DNA from: Nocardioides flavescens
GTDB lineage: Bacteria; Actinomycetota; Actinomycetes; Propionibacteriales; Nocardioidaceae
NCBI RefSeq assembly: GCF_009823805.1
Contig: NZ_WUEK01000002.1
Location: 248,001 to 312,000 of the forward strand
Direction of reading: 5' to 3'
DNA length: 64,000 nt
A program made the translations under genes and the position numbers. Below the pieces are notes generated by a model. The model searched no databases. It saw nothing but the letters and a program-made list of their open reading frames with translations, and was not told where the DNA came from. Below, piece by piece: positions 21,728 through 34,064 of this stretch (position 1 is the first letter of the stretch; the number at the start of each line of letters is the position of its first letter).

Positions 21728-22747
21728 ATGAAGAACATCGGCTTCCTGTCGTTCGGCCACTGGAACCCCTCGCCGCACTCCGCGACCCGGTCCGCCTCGG
21801 ACGTCCTGCTGCAGTCGATCGACCTCGCGGTGGCCGCCGAGGAGGTGGGCGCTGACGGCGCCTACTTCCGGGTGCACCACTTCGCCCAGCAGCTCGCCTC
21901 GCCGTTCCCGCTGCTCGCTGCGGTCGGTGCGCGCACCAGTCGCATCGAGATCGGCACGGGCGTCATCGACATGCGCTACGAGAACCCGCTCTACATGGCG
22001 GAGGACGCCGGTGCGGCTGACCTCATCTCCGGGGAGCGCCTGCAGCTCGGCATCAGCCGGGGATCACCGGAGCAGGTGATCGACGGCTACCGCTACTTCG
22101 GCTACGAGCCGCGACCGGGCCAGGACCACGCCGACCTCGCGCGCGAGCACACCGCGCGGTTCCTCGAGGTCATCGAGGGCAAGGGCTTCGCCCAGCCCAA
22201 CCCGCGTCCGATGTTCCCCAACCCGCCCGGCCTGCTGCGCCTCGAGCCGCACTCGCCGACGCTGCGCCAGCGGATCTGGTGGGGTGCCGGCACCCGGGCG
22301 ACCGCCGAGTGGACCGCCGAGCAGGGCATGAACCTCATGAGCTCGACGCTGCTCACCGAGGACACCGGTGTGCCCTTCCACGAGCTGCAGGCCGAGCAGA
22401 TCGAGCGGTTCCGCAAGACGTGGGCCGACGCCGGCCACGCCTGGACGCCGCGGGTCTCGGTCAGCCGCAGCATCTTCCCGATCGTCTCCGACCTCGACCG
22501 CGCCTACTTCGGCCGCGAGGGTCGCGGCAGCGACCAGGTCGGGATGATCGACGGCGGCATCGCTCGCTTCGGCAAGACCTACGCCGGTGAGCCGGACCGG
22601 CTGATCGCCGAGCTCGCCGCCGACGAGGCGATCGCCGCGGCCGACACCCTGCTGCTGACGATCCCCAACCAGCTCGGCGTCGACTACTGCGCCCACGTGC
22701 TCGAGACGATCGTGCGCGACGTCGCCCCGGCCCTCGGCTGGCGCTGA
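21728..22747 (+). CDS. LLM class flavin-dependent oxidoreductase
   Basis: A 339-residue luciferase-like (beta/alpha) barrel. Family signs are the N-terminal SFGHWNPSP, the GADGAYFRVHHF substrate/flavin region, RIEIGTGVIDMRYENPLYMAEDAG and GISRGSPEQVIDGY. Such enzymes use FMN or F420 to oxidise varied substrates; the cofactor cannot be fixed from sequence. ATG start behind GGGGCGGG. It converges on pgl with 12 bases between stops. Confidence 0.88.
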   Translation: MKNIGFLSFGHWNPSPHSATRSASDVLLQSIDLAVAAEEVGADGAYFRVHHFAQQLASPFPLLAAVGARTSRIEIGTGVIDMRYENPLYMAEDAGAADLISGERLQLGISRGSPEQVIDGYRYFGYEPRPGQDHADLAREHTARFLEVIEGKGFAQPNPRPMFPNPPGLLRLEPHSPTLRQRIWWGAGTRATAEWTAEQGMNLMSSTLLTEDTGVPFHELQAEQIERFRKTWADAGHAWTPRVSVSRSIFPIVSDLDRAYFGREGRGSDQVGMIDGGIARFGKTYAGEPDRLIAELAADEAIAAADTLLLTIPNQLGVDYCAHVLETIVRDVAPALGWR

Positions 22748-22759
22748 GCGACCGGGGCT

Positions 22760-23503
22760 CTACAGCCGGGAGGCGGCGTCGCGGTCGAGGAACCAGATGG
22801 TCTCCTCGACCCCGGACACCCCGGCTGCCGGCGTCTCGTGGACGTCGGTGCCGTCGGCGAGGGCCTTCGCGACCGCGTCGGACTTGGGCTCGCCGCTGAC
22901 GAGGAACCACACCGACCGGGCGCGGTTGAGCACCGGGAAGGTCAGGCTGACCCGCTCCGGCGGGGGCTTGGGGGAGCCGGTGACCGGCACGGCGAGCTCG
23001 TCGGTCACGTCGAGCTGGGCGAACCCCGGGAACAGCGACGCGACGTGGCCGTCGGGGCCGACGCCCAGCATCAGCACGTCGAACTCGTCGCCGCCCGCGG
23101 CGTGCTCGCCCACGGCTGCGGCGTACGCCGACGCTCCGGACGCGACGTCGGGCGCTTCCGCGGTGGAGGGCATCTCGTGCACCCGCGCCGGGTCGACGCC
23201 GACGGCGTCGAGGAACGCCGCCCTGGCCTGGCCGGCGTTGCGGTCCTCGGAGTCGGGCGCGACGTAGCGCTCGTCGCCCCACCAGACCTCCACCCGGCCC
23301 CAGTCGACCTCGACGTCGGCGACCTGCGCGAGCCGACCCACCTCGCGGTGGATGGCCTCGGCGATGGTGCCGCCGGTGAGGACGATCTGCGGCACCCGGC
23401 CGGCGGCCTGGGCGTCGCTGAGCCGGGACAGCAGCTCGCCGGCGACCGCGGACGCCAGCGCGTCGCCGGTGTCGTGGACCTCGATGCGGGGCGGCACGGT
23501 CAC
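22760..23503 (-). CDS. pgl: 6-phosphogluconolactonase (DevB/SOL type)
   Basis: This enzyme hydrolyses 6-phosphogluconolactone in the oxidative pentose phosphate pathway. The 247-residue product has [30 protein letters not shown] and [15 protein letters not shown], all family blocks. The GTG at 23503 forms a GTGA overlap with the pgi stop, so it is translated with pgi; longer upstream frames are shadows of pgi. zwf and opcA, which commonly precede pgl in actinobacterial operons, are not here. Confidence 0.93.
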   Translation of the reverse strand: MTVPPRIEVHDTGDALASAVAGELLSRLSDAQAAGRVPQIVLTGGTIAEAIHREVGRLAQVADVEVDWGRVEVWWGDERYVAPDSEDRNAGQARAAFLDAVGVDPARVHEMPSTAEAPDVASGASAYAAAVGEHAAGGDEFDVLMLGVGPDGHVASLFPGFAQLDVTDELAVPVTGSPKPPPERVSLTFPVLNRARSVWFLVSGEPKSDAVAKALADGTDVHETPAAGVSGVEETIWFLDRDAASRL

Positions 23504-25194
23504 GACGAGCTGCTCCCGTGGGTGCGGTGGGCGCGGTACCAGTCGATGAGGGCCGTGGTGGACGGGTCGGCGTCGGCGGTCTCCTCGCCGGCGACGGCCG
23601 GCGCGAGCTGCTGGGCGAGCTGCTTGCCCAGCTCGACGCCCCACTGGTCGAAGCTGTCGATGCCCCACACGGCACCCTGGGTGAAAGTGATGTGCTCGTA
23701 GAGCGCGATCAGCTGTCCGAGCACCGACGGGGTCAGCGCCTGGGCCATGATCGAGGCGGTCGGCCGGTCGCCCGTGAAGACCCGGGCCGGCACCACCGAC
23801 TCCTCGGTGCCCTCTGCCCGCACCTCCTCGGCGGTCTTGCCGAAGGCCAGCGCGCGGGTCTGGGCGAAGAAGTTCGCGAGGAACAGCTCGTGGACGTCGG
23901 TGCTCTGCCCGTCCTGGGTGTCGGTCAGCGGGTACGCCGGGTCGGCGAACGCGATGAAGTCGGCCGGGATGAGCCGGGTGCCCTGGTGGATGAGCTGGTA
24001 GAAGGCGTGCTGGCCGTTGGTGCCGGGCTCGCCCCAGAACACCTCGCCGGTCGACGTGGTCACCGCGGTGCCGTCGTAGCGCACGCCCTTGCCGTTGGAC
24101 TCCATCGTCAGCTGCTGGAGGTAGGCCGGGAACCGGTGCAGCAGCTGGGCGTAGGGGAGGACCGCGTGGGTCTGGGCGCCGAGGAAGTTGGAGTACCAGA
24201 CGTTGAGCAGCCCCATCAGCATCGGCACGTTGGCCGCGGGCTCCGCGGTGCGGAAGTGCTCGTCCATCGCGTGCATGCCCTCGAGCAGCTCGGCGAAGCG
24301 CTCCGGGCCGACGGCCACGACCAGCGAGGTGCCGATCGCGGAGTCGAGGGAGTAGCGGCCGCCGACCCAGTCCCAGAAGCCGAAGGCGTTGGCCGGGTCG
24401 ATGCCGAACGCCTCGACCTTGTCGAGCGCCGTCGACACGGCGACGAAGTGCTTCGCGACCGCGTCGTCCGCGTCGCTACCCGCCAGCCCGTCGAGGAGCC
24501 AGGCCTTGCACAGTCGCGCGTTGGTCAGGGTCTCGAGCGTCCCGAAGGTCTTGCTGGAGACGATGAACAGCGTCGTCGCCGGGTCGAGCCCCTGCAGCGT
24601 GAGCGCGGCGTCGGTGGGGTCGATGTTGCTGATGAAGCGGCACTGGATCTCGGCGTGGCGGTAGGGGGCGAGCGCCTCGTAGGCCATCACCGGACCGAGG
24701 TCGGAGCCGCCGATGCCGATGTTGACGACCGTGCGGATCCGCTCGCCCGTGACACCGGTCCACTCGCCGGAGCGCACTTTCTCCGCGAACGCGTAGACGC
24801 GCTCGAGCACCTCGTGCACGTCACCGACGACGTCTTGGCCGTCGACCGACAGGCTCGCGTCGCGCGGGAGACGCAGCGCGGTGTGCAGCACCGCACGGTC
24901 CTCGGTGACGTTGATGTGCTCACCGGCGAACATCGCGTCGCGCCGCTGCGCCACCCCGGTCTGCTCGGCCAGGGCCAGCAGCTCGGTGAGGATCGGCTGC
25001 GTGACGAGCGACTTGGAGAGGTCGACGTGCAGGTCTGCGGCGTCGAAGGTGAGCGCCGAGACCCGCTCGGGGTCCTCGGCGAACCAGGCGCGCAGGCTCG
25101 GCGCGAACCCGTCGGCGTGGGCGCGCAGGGCGTCCCACGCCGACGTGCTCGTCGGGTCGACCGGCGCGGACGAGGCGTCGGGCGACGAGGTCAC
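23500..25194 (-). CDS. pgi: Glucose-6-phosphate isomerase
   Basis: This enzyme interconverts glucose-6-phosphate and fructose-6-phosphate. The 564-residue product has the sugar-phosphate site [37 protein letters not shown] and [12 protein letters not shown], and the late GVELGKQLA signature. The GTG at 25194 overlaps the tal stop (GTGA), and pgl overlaps its own stop, so three genes are tightly coupled. The frame is open upstream to 25917 but that is a tal shadow. It bridges the pentose block to glycolysis. Confidence 0.97.
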   Translation of the reverse strand: MTSSPDASSAPVDPTSTSAWDALRAHADGFAPSLRAWFAEDPERVSALTFDAADLHVDLSKSLVTQPILTELLALAEQTGVAQRRDAMFAGEHINVTEDRAVLHTALRLPRDASLSVDGQDVVGDVHEVLERVYAFAEKVRSGEWTGVTGERIRTVVNIGIGGSDLGPVMAYEALAPYRHAEIQCRFISNIDPTDAALTLQGLDPATTLFIVSSKTFGTLETLTNARLCKAWLLDGLAGSDADDAVAKHFVAVSTALDKVEAFGIDPANAFGFWDWVGGRYSLDSAIGTSLVVAVGPERFAELLEGMHAMDEHFRTAEPAANVPMLMGLLNVWYSNFLGAQTHAVLPYAQLLHRFPAYLQQLTMESNGKGVRYDGTAVTTSTGEVFWGEPGTNGQHAFYQLIHQGTRLIPADFIAFADPAYPLTDTQDGQSTDVHELFLANFFAQTRALAFGKTAEEVRAEGTEESVVPARVFTGDRPTASIMAQALTPSVLGQLIALYEHITFTQGAVWGIDSFDQWGVELGKQLAQQLAPAVAGEETADADPSTTALIDWYRAHRTHGSSSS

Positions 25195-26297
25195 GACTTC
25201 GCCTGCTCCATCTGACCGCGCACGGTCTCGACGAGCTCGGTCCACGACTTCTTGAACTTGTCGACGCCCTCGGTCTCGAGGTTGAGGAAGACCTCGTCGA
25301 GGTCGATGCCGACGGCCCGCAGCTGGTCGAAGACCTGCTGGGCGCCCTCGAGCTCGCCCGTGACCCGGTCGCCCTCGACCTCGCCGTGGTCGGCGAAGGC
25401 GTTCATGGTCTTCTCCGGCATCGTGTTGACGGTGTCGGCGACGACGAGGTCGGTGACGTACATCGTGTCGGAGTAGTCGGGGTTCTTGACGCCGGTCGAG
25501 GCCCAGAGCGGGCGCTGCGGGTTGGCGCCGGCCTCGGCGAGCTGCTTCCAGCGGTCGCTCTCGGACACCTCGACGAAGGCGCCGTAGGCGATCCGGGCGT
25601 TGGCCACGGCGGCCTTGCCCCGCAGGGCGAGCGCCTCGTCGGTGCCGATCTCCTCCAGCTGCGAGTCCACCTCGGAGTCGACGCGGGAGACGAAGAACGA
25701 GGCGACCGAGACGATCTTGGACAGGTCGAGGCCGGCGTCGCGGGCCTGCTCGAGACCCGTGAGGTAGGCGTCCATGACCTTGCGGTAGCGCTCGACGCTG
25801 AAGATCAGCGTGACGTTGACCGAGATGCCCTGGGCGATGACCGCGGTGATGGCGGGCAGCCCCTCCTCGGTGGCGGGGATCTTGATGAGGGCGTTGGCCT
25901 TGTCGACCTTCTGCCACAGCCGCTGGGCCGAGGCGATGGTCGCCTCGGTGTCGTTGGCCAGGTCGGGCTCGACCTCGATCGAGACCCGGCCGTCGGCGTC
26001 CGTGGACTCGGCCACCGGGGCCAGGACGTCGCAGGCGTTGCGGACGTCGTCGGTGGTGAGCTCGAAGATCACCTTGTCGACGTCGGCGCCGTCGGCCACC
26101 AGCTGGCGGACCTGGTCGTCGTAGCGCTCGCCGTCGGCGATCGCGCTGGCGAAGATGGTCGGGTTGGTCGTGACGCCGACGACCGACTTGTCCTTGACCA
26201 GCTCGGCGAGGTTGCCGGTCTCGATGCGCTCGCGCGACAGGTCGTCGAGCCAGATGCTGACGCCCGCGTCGGAGAGGGCCTTCAGACGGTCACTCAT
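25191..26297 (-). CDS. tal: Transaldolase
   Basis: This enzyme transfers a dihydroxyacetone unit between sugar phosphates in the pentose phosphate pathway. The 368-residue product, of the actinobacterial long class, has [18 protein letters not shown] and the Schiff-base Lys in [10 protein letters not shown], plus [18 protein letters not shown] at 26297 follows AGGAG with good spacing. It lies 30 bases after tkt and is coupled to pgi. Confidence 0.97.
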   Translation of the reverse strand: MSDRLKALSDAGVSIWLDDLSRERIETGNLAELVKDKSVVGVTTNPTIFASAIADGERYDDQVRQLVADGADVDKVIFELTTDDVRNACDVLAPVAESTDADGRVSIEVEPDLANDTEATIASAQRLWQKVDKANALIKIPATEEGLPAITAVIAQGISVNVTLIFSVERYRKVMDAYLTGLEQARDAGLDLSKIVSVASFFVSRVDSEVDSQLEEIGTDEALALRGKAAVANARIAYGAFVEVSESDRWKQLAEAGANPQRPLWASTGVKNPDYSDTMYVTDLVVADTVNTMPEKTMNAFADHGEVEGDRVTGELEGAQQVFDQLRAVGIDLDEVFLNLETEGVDKFKKSWTELVETVRGQMEQAKS

Positions 26298-26327
26298 GTG
26301 TGTGCTCCTGGGGATCTCGGGGGTGGG

Positions 26328-28451
<2,124 letters not shown>

Positions 28452-28532
28452 GAACTTCCTTCCGGCGTGCTTTCCTCGGGGGGTGCTGCGGTGAGTCGGG
28501 CGGGTGCGGTAGGCCACGTCCCGCCGGAGTCG

Positions 28533-28558
28533 AGCCTACTCAGCCCGGCAGTTAGACT
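28533..28558. promoter_or_regulatory. Divergent -10 elements for tkt and ctaB
   Basis: On the minus strand TAGGCT (28538-28533) with a TGAGTC 16 bases upstream could drive tkt. On the plus strand TAGACT (28553-28558) could drive ctaB. The two overlap face to face in the only spacer between these divergent genes. Confidence 0.35.
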
Positions 28559-28614
28559 CACAGCGGTCCAGTGACCAGTCCTGCACTTTCGAACGCACTC
28601 CCACCCGAGGTTTC

Positions 28615-29577
28615 GTGACCTACGTCGGCCAGTCGGTCCCGCGCAGCGCGGGCGGCGCCGCCGACGCCGCCCCCGGTCCGCAGCGGACCCGGGTGCGCGA
28701 CGTCGTGGCGGCGTACGTCGGCCTCACGAAGCCGCGCGTCATCGAGCTGCTGCTCCTGACCACCGTCCCGGTGATGTTCTTCGCCGCCCGCGGGATCCCC
28801 TCGTTGGGGCTCGTGGCCGCGACGGTCGTCGGCGGCACCTTCTCCGCCGGCTCGGCGTCGGTCTTCAACTGCGTCTACGACCGCGACATCGACGAGCAGA
28901 TGCGACGCACCCGTCGCCGGGCGCTGCCGCGCCACCTGGTCTCGCCGGCGGCGGCGCTGGTCTTCGGCACCGTGCTCGCGGTGCTCTCGACCGTCGTGCT
29001 CTGGGTGTGGGTCAACCCGCTCTCGGCGGCGCTGTCGCTGGGCGCCAACGCCTTCTACGTCTTCGGCTACACGATGCTGCTCAAGCGGCGCACCACCCAG
29101 AACATCGTCTGGGGCGGGCTCGCGGGCTGCTTCCCGGCGCTGATCGGCTGGACGGCGGTGACCGGCGAGCTGTCGTGGGTGCCGGTCGTGCTCTTCGCCG
29201 TGGTGTTCTTCTGGACCCCGCCGCACACCTGGGCGCTCGCGCTGCGCTACCGCGAGGACTACGCCAACGTCGACGTCCCGATGCTGCCGGTCGTCGCCCC
29301 GGCCCGCGAGGTCGGTCGCCAGGTCGTGATCTACAGCTGGGTCATGGTCGCCACCTCCCTGCTGCTGTGGCCGGTGGCCGGCACCGGGGTCGTCTACCCC
29401 GTGGCGGCCGTCGTGCTGGGCGCGGGCTTCCTGCTCGAGGCGCACCGCATGTGGGCCCGCACCCGCGGGACCGAGGACCTCACCGCGATCCAGCCGATGC
29501 GGCTGTTCCACGCCTCCAACCTCTACCTCTCGCTGCTCTTCGTCGCGGTCGCGCTCGACCCGCTGCTCACCCGCTGA
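28615..29577 (+). CDS. ctaB: Heme O synthase (protoheme IX farnesyltransferase)
   Basis: This UbiA-family membrane prenyltransferase farnesylates heme B to heme O for cytochrome oxidase. The 320-residue product has about nine helices; the first Asp-rich motif NCVYDRDIDEQM (Mg-diphosphate site), followed by RTRRRALP, and a second conserved loop with YREDYANVDVPMLP. GTG start at 28615; the leader holds TAGACT. It faces away from tkt. Its partner ctaA lies 9.5 kb downstream on the other strand, beyond a glycan cluster. Confidence 0.96.
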   Translation: MTYVGQSVPRSAGGAADAAPGPQRTRVRDVVAAYVGLTKPRVIELLLLTTVPVMFFAARGIPSLGLVAATVVGGTFSAGSASVFNCVYDRDIDEQMRRTRRRALPRHLVSPAAALVFGTVLAVLSTVVLWVWVNPLSAALSLGANAFYVFGYTMLLKRRTTQNIVWGGLAGCFPALIGWTAVTGELSWVPVVLFAVVFFWTPPHTWALALRYREDYANVDVPMLPVVAPAREVGRQVVIYSWVMVATSLLLWPVAGTGVVYPVAAVVLGAGFLLEAHRMWARTRGTEDLTAIQPMRLFHASNLYLSLLFVAVALDPLLTR

Positions 29578-29637
29578 CCCCCGCACCGGACCCAGCGCCG
29601 GCGTAGCCCGAGCGGGCCTGGCTCGTTGTCCGTGCGT

Positions 29638-29657
29638 ACGAGCCTGTGGGGGCTCGT
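29638..29657 (+). terminator. Hairpin between ctaB and the glycan cluster
   Basis: ACGAGCC (29638-29644), six-base loop, GGCTCGT (29651-29657): a perfect 7-bp stem 60 bases after the ctaB stop and 17 bases before the next GTG. A second GGCTCGT copy at 29620-29626 could pair in competition. No T-tract follows, so it may be an actinobacterial I-shaped terminator or only leader structure. Confidence 0.35.
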
Positions 29658-29674
29658 GGGACCGGGGGGGTCGA

Positions 29675-30496
29675 GTGGTGCAGCGGTCGGGGGAGACCGG
29701 TCAACGGAGCGTCCAGGCAGCAGGCCAGGGGCGGCGCACGTCGCAGCCGCGGGTGAGCGTGGTGGTGCCGGCGCTCAACGAGGCGGCGAACCTGCGCGAG
29801 GTGCTGCCGACGCTGCCCGAGGTGCACCAGGTGCTCGTCGTCGACGGCGGGTCCGTCGACGGCACCGTGCAGGCCGCGCTGGACGCGCGCCCGGGTGTCG
29901 AGGTCACCAGCCAGGTGCGGCGGGGCAAGGGCAACGCCCTCGCGGCCGGCTTCGCCCGCGTCACCGGCGACGTCGTCGTGATGTTCGACGCCGACGGGTC
30001 GGCCGGCGCCCGAGAGATCCCGCGGTTCGTGCAGGCGCTGGTCGACGGCGCCGACGTGGCCCAGGGCACCCGCTTCCGCGGCGGGGGAGGCAGCGCCGAC
30101 CTCACGCCGGTGCGCCGGCTCGGCAACGCGTTCCTCCGCGCCACGATGAACGCCGCCTTCCGCACCCGCTGCAGCGACCTGTGCTACGGCTACAACGCCT
30201 TCTGGGCCGACCTCCTGCCGCTGCTCGACCTGCCCGACCCGGACCGGGTGGTGCCGCCGGACTCCCCGATGCTGTGGGGTGACGGCTTCGAGATCGAGAC
30301 CGTGATCGCGTGCCGCTTCGCCGCGGCCGGCCTCGCCGTCGCCGAGGTGCCGAGCGTCGAGCTGCCCCGGCTGCACGGGGAGTCTCACCTGCACGCCGTC
30401 TCCGACGGCCTGCGGGTGCTGCGCACGATCGCGACCGAGCGCGCCCGGGTGCGGCGTACGGCGGTCGCGGACGCGGCTCTGCTCGACCGTTCCTGA
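29675..30496 (+). CDS. Family 2 glycosyltransferase (dolichol-phosphate mannose synthase-like)
   Basis: The 273-residue product has the GT-A entry motif VSVVVPALNEAANL, VVDGGSVDGT and the metal-binding FDADGS near residue 105. There are no strong C-terminal membrane helices. This pattern resembles polyprenyl-phosphate sugar synthases and other processive-independent GT2s that use nucleotide sugars. GTG start at 29675 (another in-frame GTG follows at once) behind a G-run. It opens the seven-gene glycan cluster. Donor and acceptor are unknown. Confidence 0.88.
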   Translation: MVQRSGETGQRSVQAAGQGRRTSQPRVSVVVPALNEAANLREVLPTLPEVHQVLVVDGGSVDGTVQAALDARPGVEVTSQVRRGKGNALAAGFARVTGDVVVMFDADGSAGAREIPRFVQALVDGADVAQGTRFRGGGGSADLTPVRRLGNAFLRATMNAAFRTRCSDLCYGYNAFWADLLPLLDLPDPDRVVPPDSPMLWGDGFEIETVIACRFAAAGLAVAEVPSVELPRLHGESHLHAVSDGLRVLRTIATERARVRRTAVADAALLDRS

Positions 30497-30538
30497 GGTT
30501 CCCCGGTCGTCGCCGCCTCCCGCTGGGATGATCGTGCC

Positions 30539-31660
30539 GTGACACGAGTCGGGATGATCTCCACACGGGCGCAGCCCGACATCGGCGGGATCGAGTCCCA
30601 CGTCGCCGAGGTGGCCGGCCGCATCGCCGCGGCGGGTTACGACCTCGAGCTGCTCACCACCGACCGGACCGGGCGGCTGCCGCGCACCGAGCGGCTCGAC
30701 GGCTACGTCGTGCGCCGGTTCCGCGCCTACCCCGCCTCGCGCGACTGGTACGTCAGCCCCGGGCTCTTCTGGGCGGCCCTGCGCGCCCGCTACGACCTGG
30801 TGCACGTGCAGGGCATCCACACCGTCGTGCCGCCGCTGGCCATGCTGGCCGCCATCCTGCGGCGCACGCCGTTCCTGCTGACCTTCCACACCGGGGGCAA
30901 CAGCTCGGCCTTCCGCGAGCGGGCGAGGGCGACGCAGTTCCGGCTGCTGAGCCCGCTCCTGCGCCGCGCCCACACGCTCATCGGCGTCTCGCTCTACGAG
31001 GCCCGCCGCTTCGAGGAGATCCTCGGGCTGCCCACCGGCGCGATCACCGTCGTGCGCAACGGCGGCTCGCTGCCGCCGCTGCGCGAGCCGGTGACCCCCG
31101 AGCCGAGCCTGGTCGTGAGCGTGGGCCGGGTGGAGCGCTACAAGGGCCACCACCGGGCGATCGAAGCGCTCCCGCACCTGCTGCGCACCCGCCCGGACGC
31201 GCGGGTGCAGGTCCTGGGCTCGGGCCCCTACGAGGCCGAGCTCCGGGCCCTGGCCGAGCGACTCGGCGTCGCCGACCGCGTCGACATCGAGTTCGTGCCG
31301 CCGCAGGACCGCGCCCTGATGGGGGAGAAGATCGCCCGGGCCGGGGTCATGACGCTGCTCAGCGACTACGAGGCCCACCCCGTCGCGGTGATGGAGGCGC
31401 TCACGGCCGGGAGGCCTGCGGTCGTCAGTCGCACCTCGGGGCTCACCGAGCTCGCCGAGCTCGGCTGGGCCGTCGGCGTCGAGGCCGACGCGACGCCCGA
31501 GGAGACCGCCCGGGCCATCGAGCAGCAGCTGAGCCGACCCGTCGTCCCCGACCGTGCGGAATTGCCGACCTGGGAGACGTGTGTGGCTGGTGTGGTCGAT
31601 ACTTATGACTCGATCGAGGCGGGGCGACCCGGGCTGAGGACGGTCCGCGGTTCTCGCTGA
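30539..31660 (+). CDS. Family 4 glycosyltransferase
   Basis: The 373-residue GT-B protein has the N-terminal glycine loop QPDIGGIESHV, the mid-protein VSVGRVERYKGHHRAIEAL and the C-domain donor-binding SDYEAHPVAVMEALTAG with the conserved E-x7-E pair. GT4 enzymes are retaining transferases using nucleotide sugars, acting at the cytoplasmic membrane face. GTG start at 30539; 42 bases after the GT2. Likely adds a sugar to a lipid-linked glycan made by this cluster. Confidence 0.9.
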   Translation: MTRVGMISTRAQPDIGGIESHVAEVAGRIAAAGYDLELLTTDRTGRLPRTERLDGYVVRRFRAYPASRDWYVSPGLFWAALRARYDLVHVQGIHTVVPPLAMLAAILRRTPFLLTFHTGGNSSAFRERARATQFRLLSPLLRRAHTLIGVSLYEARRFEEILGLPTGAITVVRNGGSLPPLREPVTPEPSLVVSVGRVERYKGHHRAIEALPHLLRTRPDARVQVLGSGPYEAELRALAERLGVADRVDIEFVPPQDRALMGEKIARAGVMTLLSDYEAHPVAVMEALTAGRPAVVSRTSGLTELAELGWAVGVEADATPEETARAIEQQLSRPVVPDRAELPTWETCVAGVVDTYDSIEAGRPGLRTVRGSR

Positions 31661-31679
31661 GCCAGCCCAGGAGCAGTCC

Positions 31680-34064
31680 ATGCCGCCCAGCCCGCCTGAG
31701 CCGGCGGCGCAGGTCCACCCGGCGCCGCCGGACTCGGACGTGCAGCCCGACGACGCGCGCACGCGCGACCTCGCGGCCTCCGACCCCCGTGCCGGTGCGC
31801 CGGGGGAGGACGCCGCCGCCGTCGCCGCGGGTGGGCGACCCGTCGGGCGGATCCAACGCCCCGAGGCGCTGGCCACCCTTCTGTCCCTGCTCGGCCTCTT
31901 CGTGCAGGTGGTCGGCTACTGGAAGGGCTGGGGCGGGGACGACGCGATCGCGGTCCCGCTCTGGTACGTCGGGTTCGTGGGCATCGTGGTGCCCTTCGCC
32001 TGGCTGCTGCTGGCCCCGTCGCGCACCGGCCACCAGCGGCTGGGCGCGGCGCTCGCGTTCGGGCTGATCATGTACGCCTCGTGGTTCCTCACGAGCCCCG
32101 TCATGGCGATCCGCTTCGACGAGAGCCTGCACGTCACGACGCTGGTGGACCTGGTGCAGAACGCGAAGTTCTTCCAGCCCAACACCATGCTGCCGGTCTC
32201 ACCGCACTACCCGGGGCTGGAGTTCGCCACGGCCGGCGTGCACTGGCTGACCGGCCTGCCGCTCATCGTGTGCCAGGTGACGGTCGTCGCGACGGCGCGC
32301 TCGGTCTTCGTGCTGTGCCTCTTCCTGCTGGCCAGCCGGATCGGGCGCTCGACCCAGGTGGGCGCCGCCACCGTGCTGCTCTACGCCGGCAGCGCGCAGT
32401 TCTACTTCTTCAACTCCCAGTTCAGCTACCAGACCGTCGCGATCGCGATGCTGATCGCGGCGCTCTACCTCCTGGTGCGCGGCTTCGACTCCGAGCAGGA
32501 GCGACCCTGGAAGGAGCTCCTGGCCGCCCAGGCCTGCCTCGGCGGACTCGCGATCACCCACCACCTCACCAGCTGGCTCGTGCTGGTGCTGCTGTGGCTC
32601 CTGGCGGTGTTCTTCTGGCGCGGGGGCGAGCCGCGCCGCGCGCGGCTGACCTTCATCACCGCCGAGCTCGGCACCGTGGTCGTGCTCGCCTGGACCGCCC
32701 TGATCGCCCCGCTGCTGATCTCCTACCTGTCGCCGATCTTCGAGGTGGCCTCGGGCGAGCTGCTCACCGCGATCGACGGCAGCGGCGGGCGCGAGGTCGG
32801 CACCGCCAGCAACGGCGAGGCGGCGCCCACCTGGCAGCTGATGATCATGTTCGGCTCGATCCTGCTGTGGTGCCTGATGCTGCTGCCCGCCGCGTGGCGC
32901 GCCTGGCGTCGCGGCAGCCTCGGCCCGACGCGCGCCCGCTACGTCCCGCTGCTCATCGCCTGTGCCTTCCCGGCGCTGCAGCTGGCGAGGTTCGTGCCCT
33001 CGGCCGCGGAGGTCGCCGACCGCGCCTCGACGTTCGTCACCATGGCGATGGCTCTGGTGGTGGCGGCCTGGCTCGCGCCCCGGCTGCAGGCGCTGCGGCT
33101 GCTGGTGGTGCCCGGCCTGCTGGTCCTGATCATGGGCGGCACGATCCTCGGCGGCGGGCCGGACTGGCAGCGCGTGCCGGGCCCCTACCTCGCGGGAGCC
33201 GAGCAGCGCTCCATCGACGGCGAGTCGGTCGCGGTGGCCGAGTGGATGGCGCAGTACGCCCCGCGCGACGCCCACGTCGCCGCGGACTCGACGTTCAGTC
33301 GATTCCTGCCCAACTTCGCGCCGGTCACGACCATCACCTCGCCGGCCGGCTTCGACAGCATGACTCCGCTGTTCATCGCGGACTCGATCGACCAGACGGT
33401 GCTCCAGCTGATCTACCGCAACGACGTGGACTTCATCGTCGTCGACACCCGGACGATCGGGCAGACGGTGCGCTCGGGCTCGTTCTACGAGGGCGGGAGC
33501 GGCTACGGCGAGGCGGCCGCGACCGTGACGGCTCAGCAGCTCGACAAGTTCGAGGGGCGCCGGGGCTTCGACCTGGTGCTCGACGGACCGGTCAAGGTCT
33601 ACGACGTGCGCCCGCTGCGCTTCGAGGAGCAGACCTTCGCCGACCGCGAGCGCCCGGGCCTGCCCGGCACCTGGACGCCGTGGCAGGTCGCCGCGAGCGC
33701 CGTGCTGGCCCTCGTCGGGATCGCGCTGCGCGGACGGCTGCTCGACCCGCGGCGGTTCCGCGCCCGCGACGTGTGGCGCCCCGCCGTGGCGATCCCCGCG
33801 GCGATGGTGCTCGGGGCCGTCGGCACGCTCACCGGTTTCTCGCCGCTGGGCGGGTTCCTGGTCGCCGCGCTGCTGCTGTACGCCGGCATCCGGGTCTCGA
33901 GCCGGCGCCCGGCGCTCCCACGACCCGACGCCGGCACCTGGGGCTGGGCCGTGGCGATCGGCCTGGTCGCGGTGGCGATCGTGGCCCTCGCGACCTGGGC
34001 GGGCTGGAACGGGCTGATGGACCACGCCGTACTGCCACCGCCCGCCATCGGAGGAGCGTCGTGA
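31680..34064 (+). CDS. Large polytopic membrane protein, GT-C or polymerase-like, unassigned
   Basis: The 794-residue product has a Pro/Ala-rich cytoplasmic N-terminus of about 60 residues, some ten membrane helices, an outer loop carrying RFDESLH (an acidic first-loop motif as in GT-C enzymes), a soluble domain around residues 510-650 and a further three to four C-terminal helices. It could be a GT-C transferase or a Wzy-like polymerase; the sequence does not decide. ATG behind AGGAG; its stop overlaps the flippase fusion start (GTGA), so their products are probably made together. Confidence 0.7.
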   Translation: MPPSPPEPAAQVHPAPPDSDVQPDDARTRDLAASDPRAGAPGEDAAAVAAGGRPVGRIQRPEALATLLSLLGLFVQVVGYWKGWGGDDAIAVPLWYVGFVGIVVPFAWLLLAPSRTGHQRLGAALAFGLIMYASWFLTSPVMAIRFDESLHVTTLVDLVQNAKFFQPNTMLPVSPHYPGLEFATAGVHWLTGLPLIVCQVTVVATARSVFVLCLFLLASRIGRSTQVGAATVLLYAGSAQFYFFNSQFSYQTVAIAMLIAALYLLVRGFDSEQERPWKELLAAQACLGGLAITHHLTSWLVLVLLWLLAVFFWRGGEPRRARLTFITAELGTVVVLAWTALIAPLLISYLSPIFEVASGELLTAIDGSGGREVGTASNGEAAPTWQLMIMFGSILLWCLMLLPAAWRAWRRGSLGPTRARYVPLLIACAFPALQLARFVPSAAEVADRASTFVTMAMALVVAAWLAPRLQALRLLVVPGLLVLIMGGTILGGGPDWQRVPGPYLAGAEQRSIDGESVAVAEWMAQYAPRDAHVAADSTFSRFLPNFAPVTTITSPAGFDSMTPLFIADSIDQTVLQLIYRNDVDFIVVDTRTIGQTVRSGSFYEGGSGYGEAAATVTAQQLDKFEGRRGFDLVLDGPVKVYDVRPLRFEEQTFADRERPGLPGTWTPWQVAASAVLALVGIALRGRLLDPRRFRARDVWRPAVAIPAAMVLGAVGTLTGFSPLGGFLVAALLLYAGIRVSSRRPALPRPDAGTWGWAVAIGLVAVAIVALATWAGWNGLMDHAVLPPPAIGGAS

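Noticed and set aside
28585..28614. A riboswitch or long leader before ctaB
   Set aside because: The leader is too short for a known riboswitch and shows no matching core.
32081..34060. Upstream extension of the flippase-fusion frame
   Set aside because: The upstream part is an out-of-frame reading of the 794-residue gene; the GTG at 34061 has a strong ribosome site and begins the family homology.
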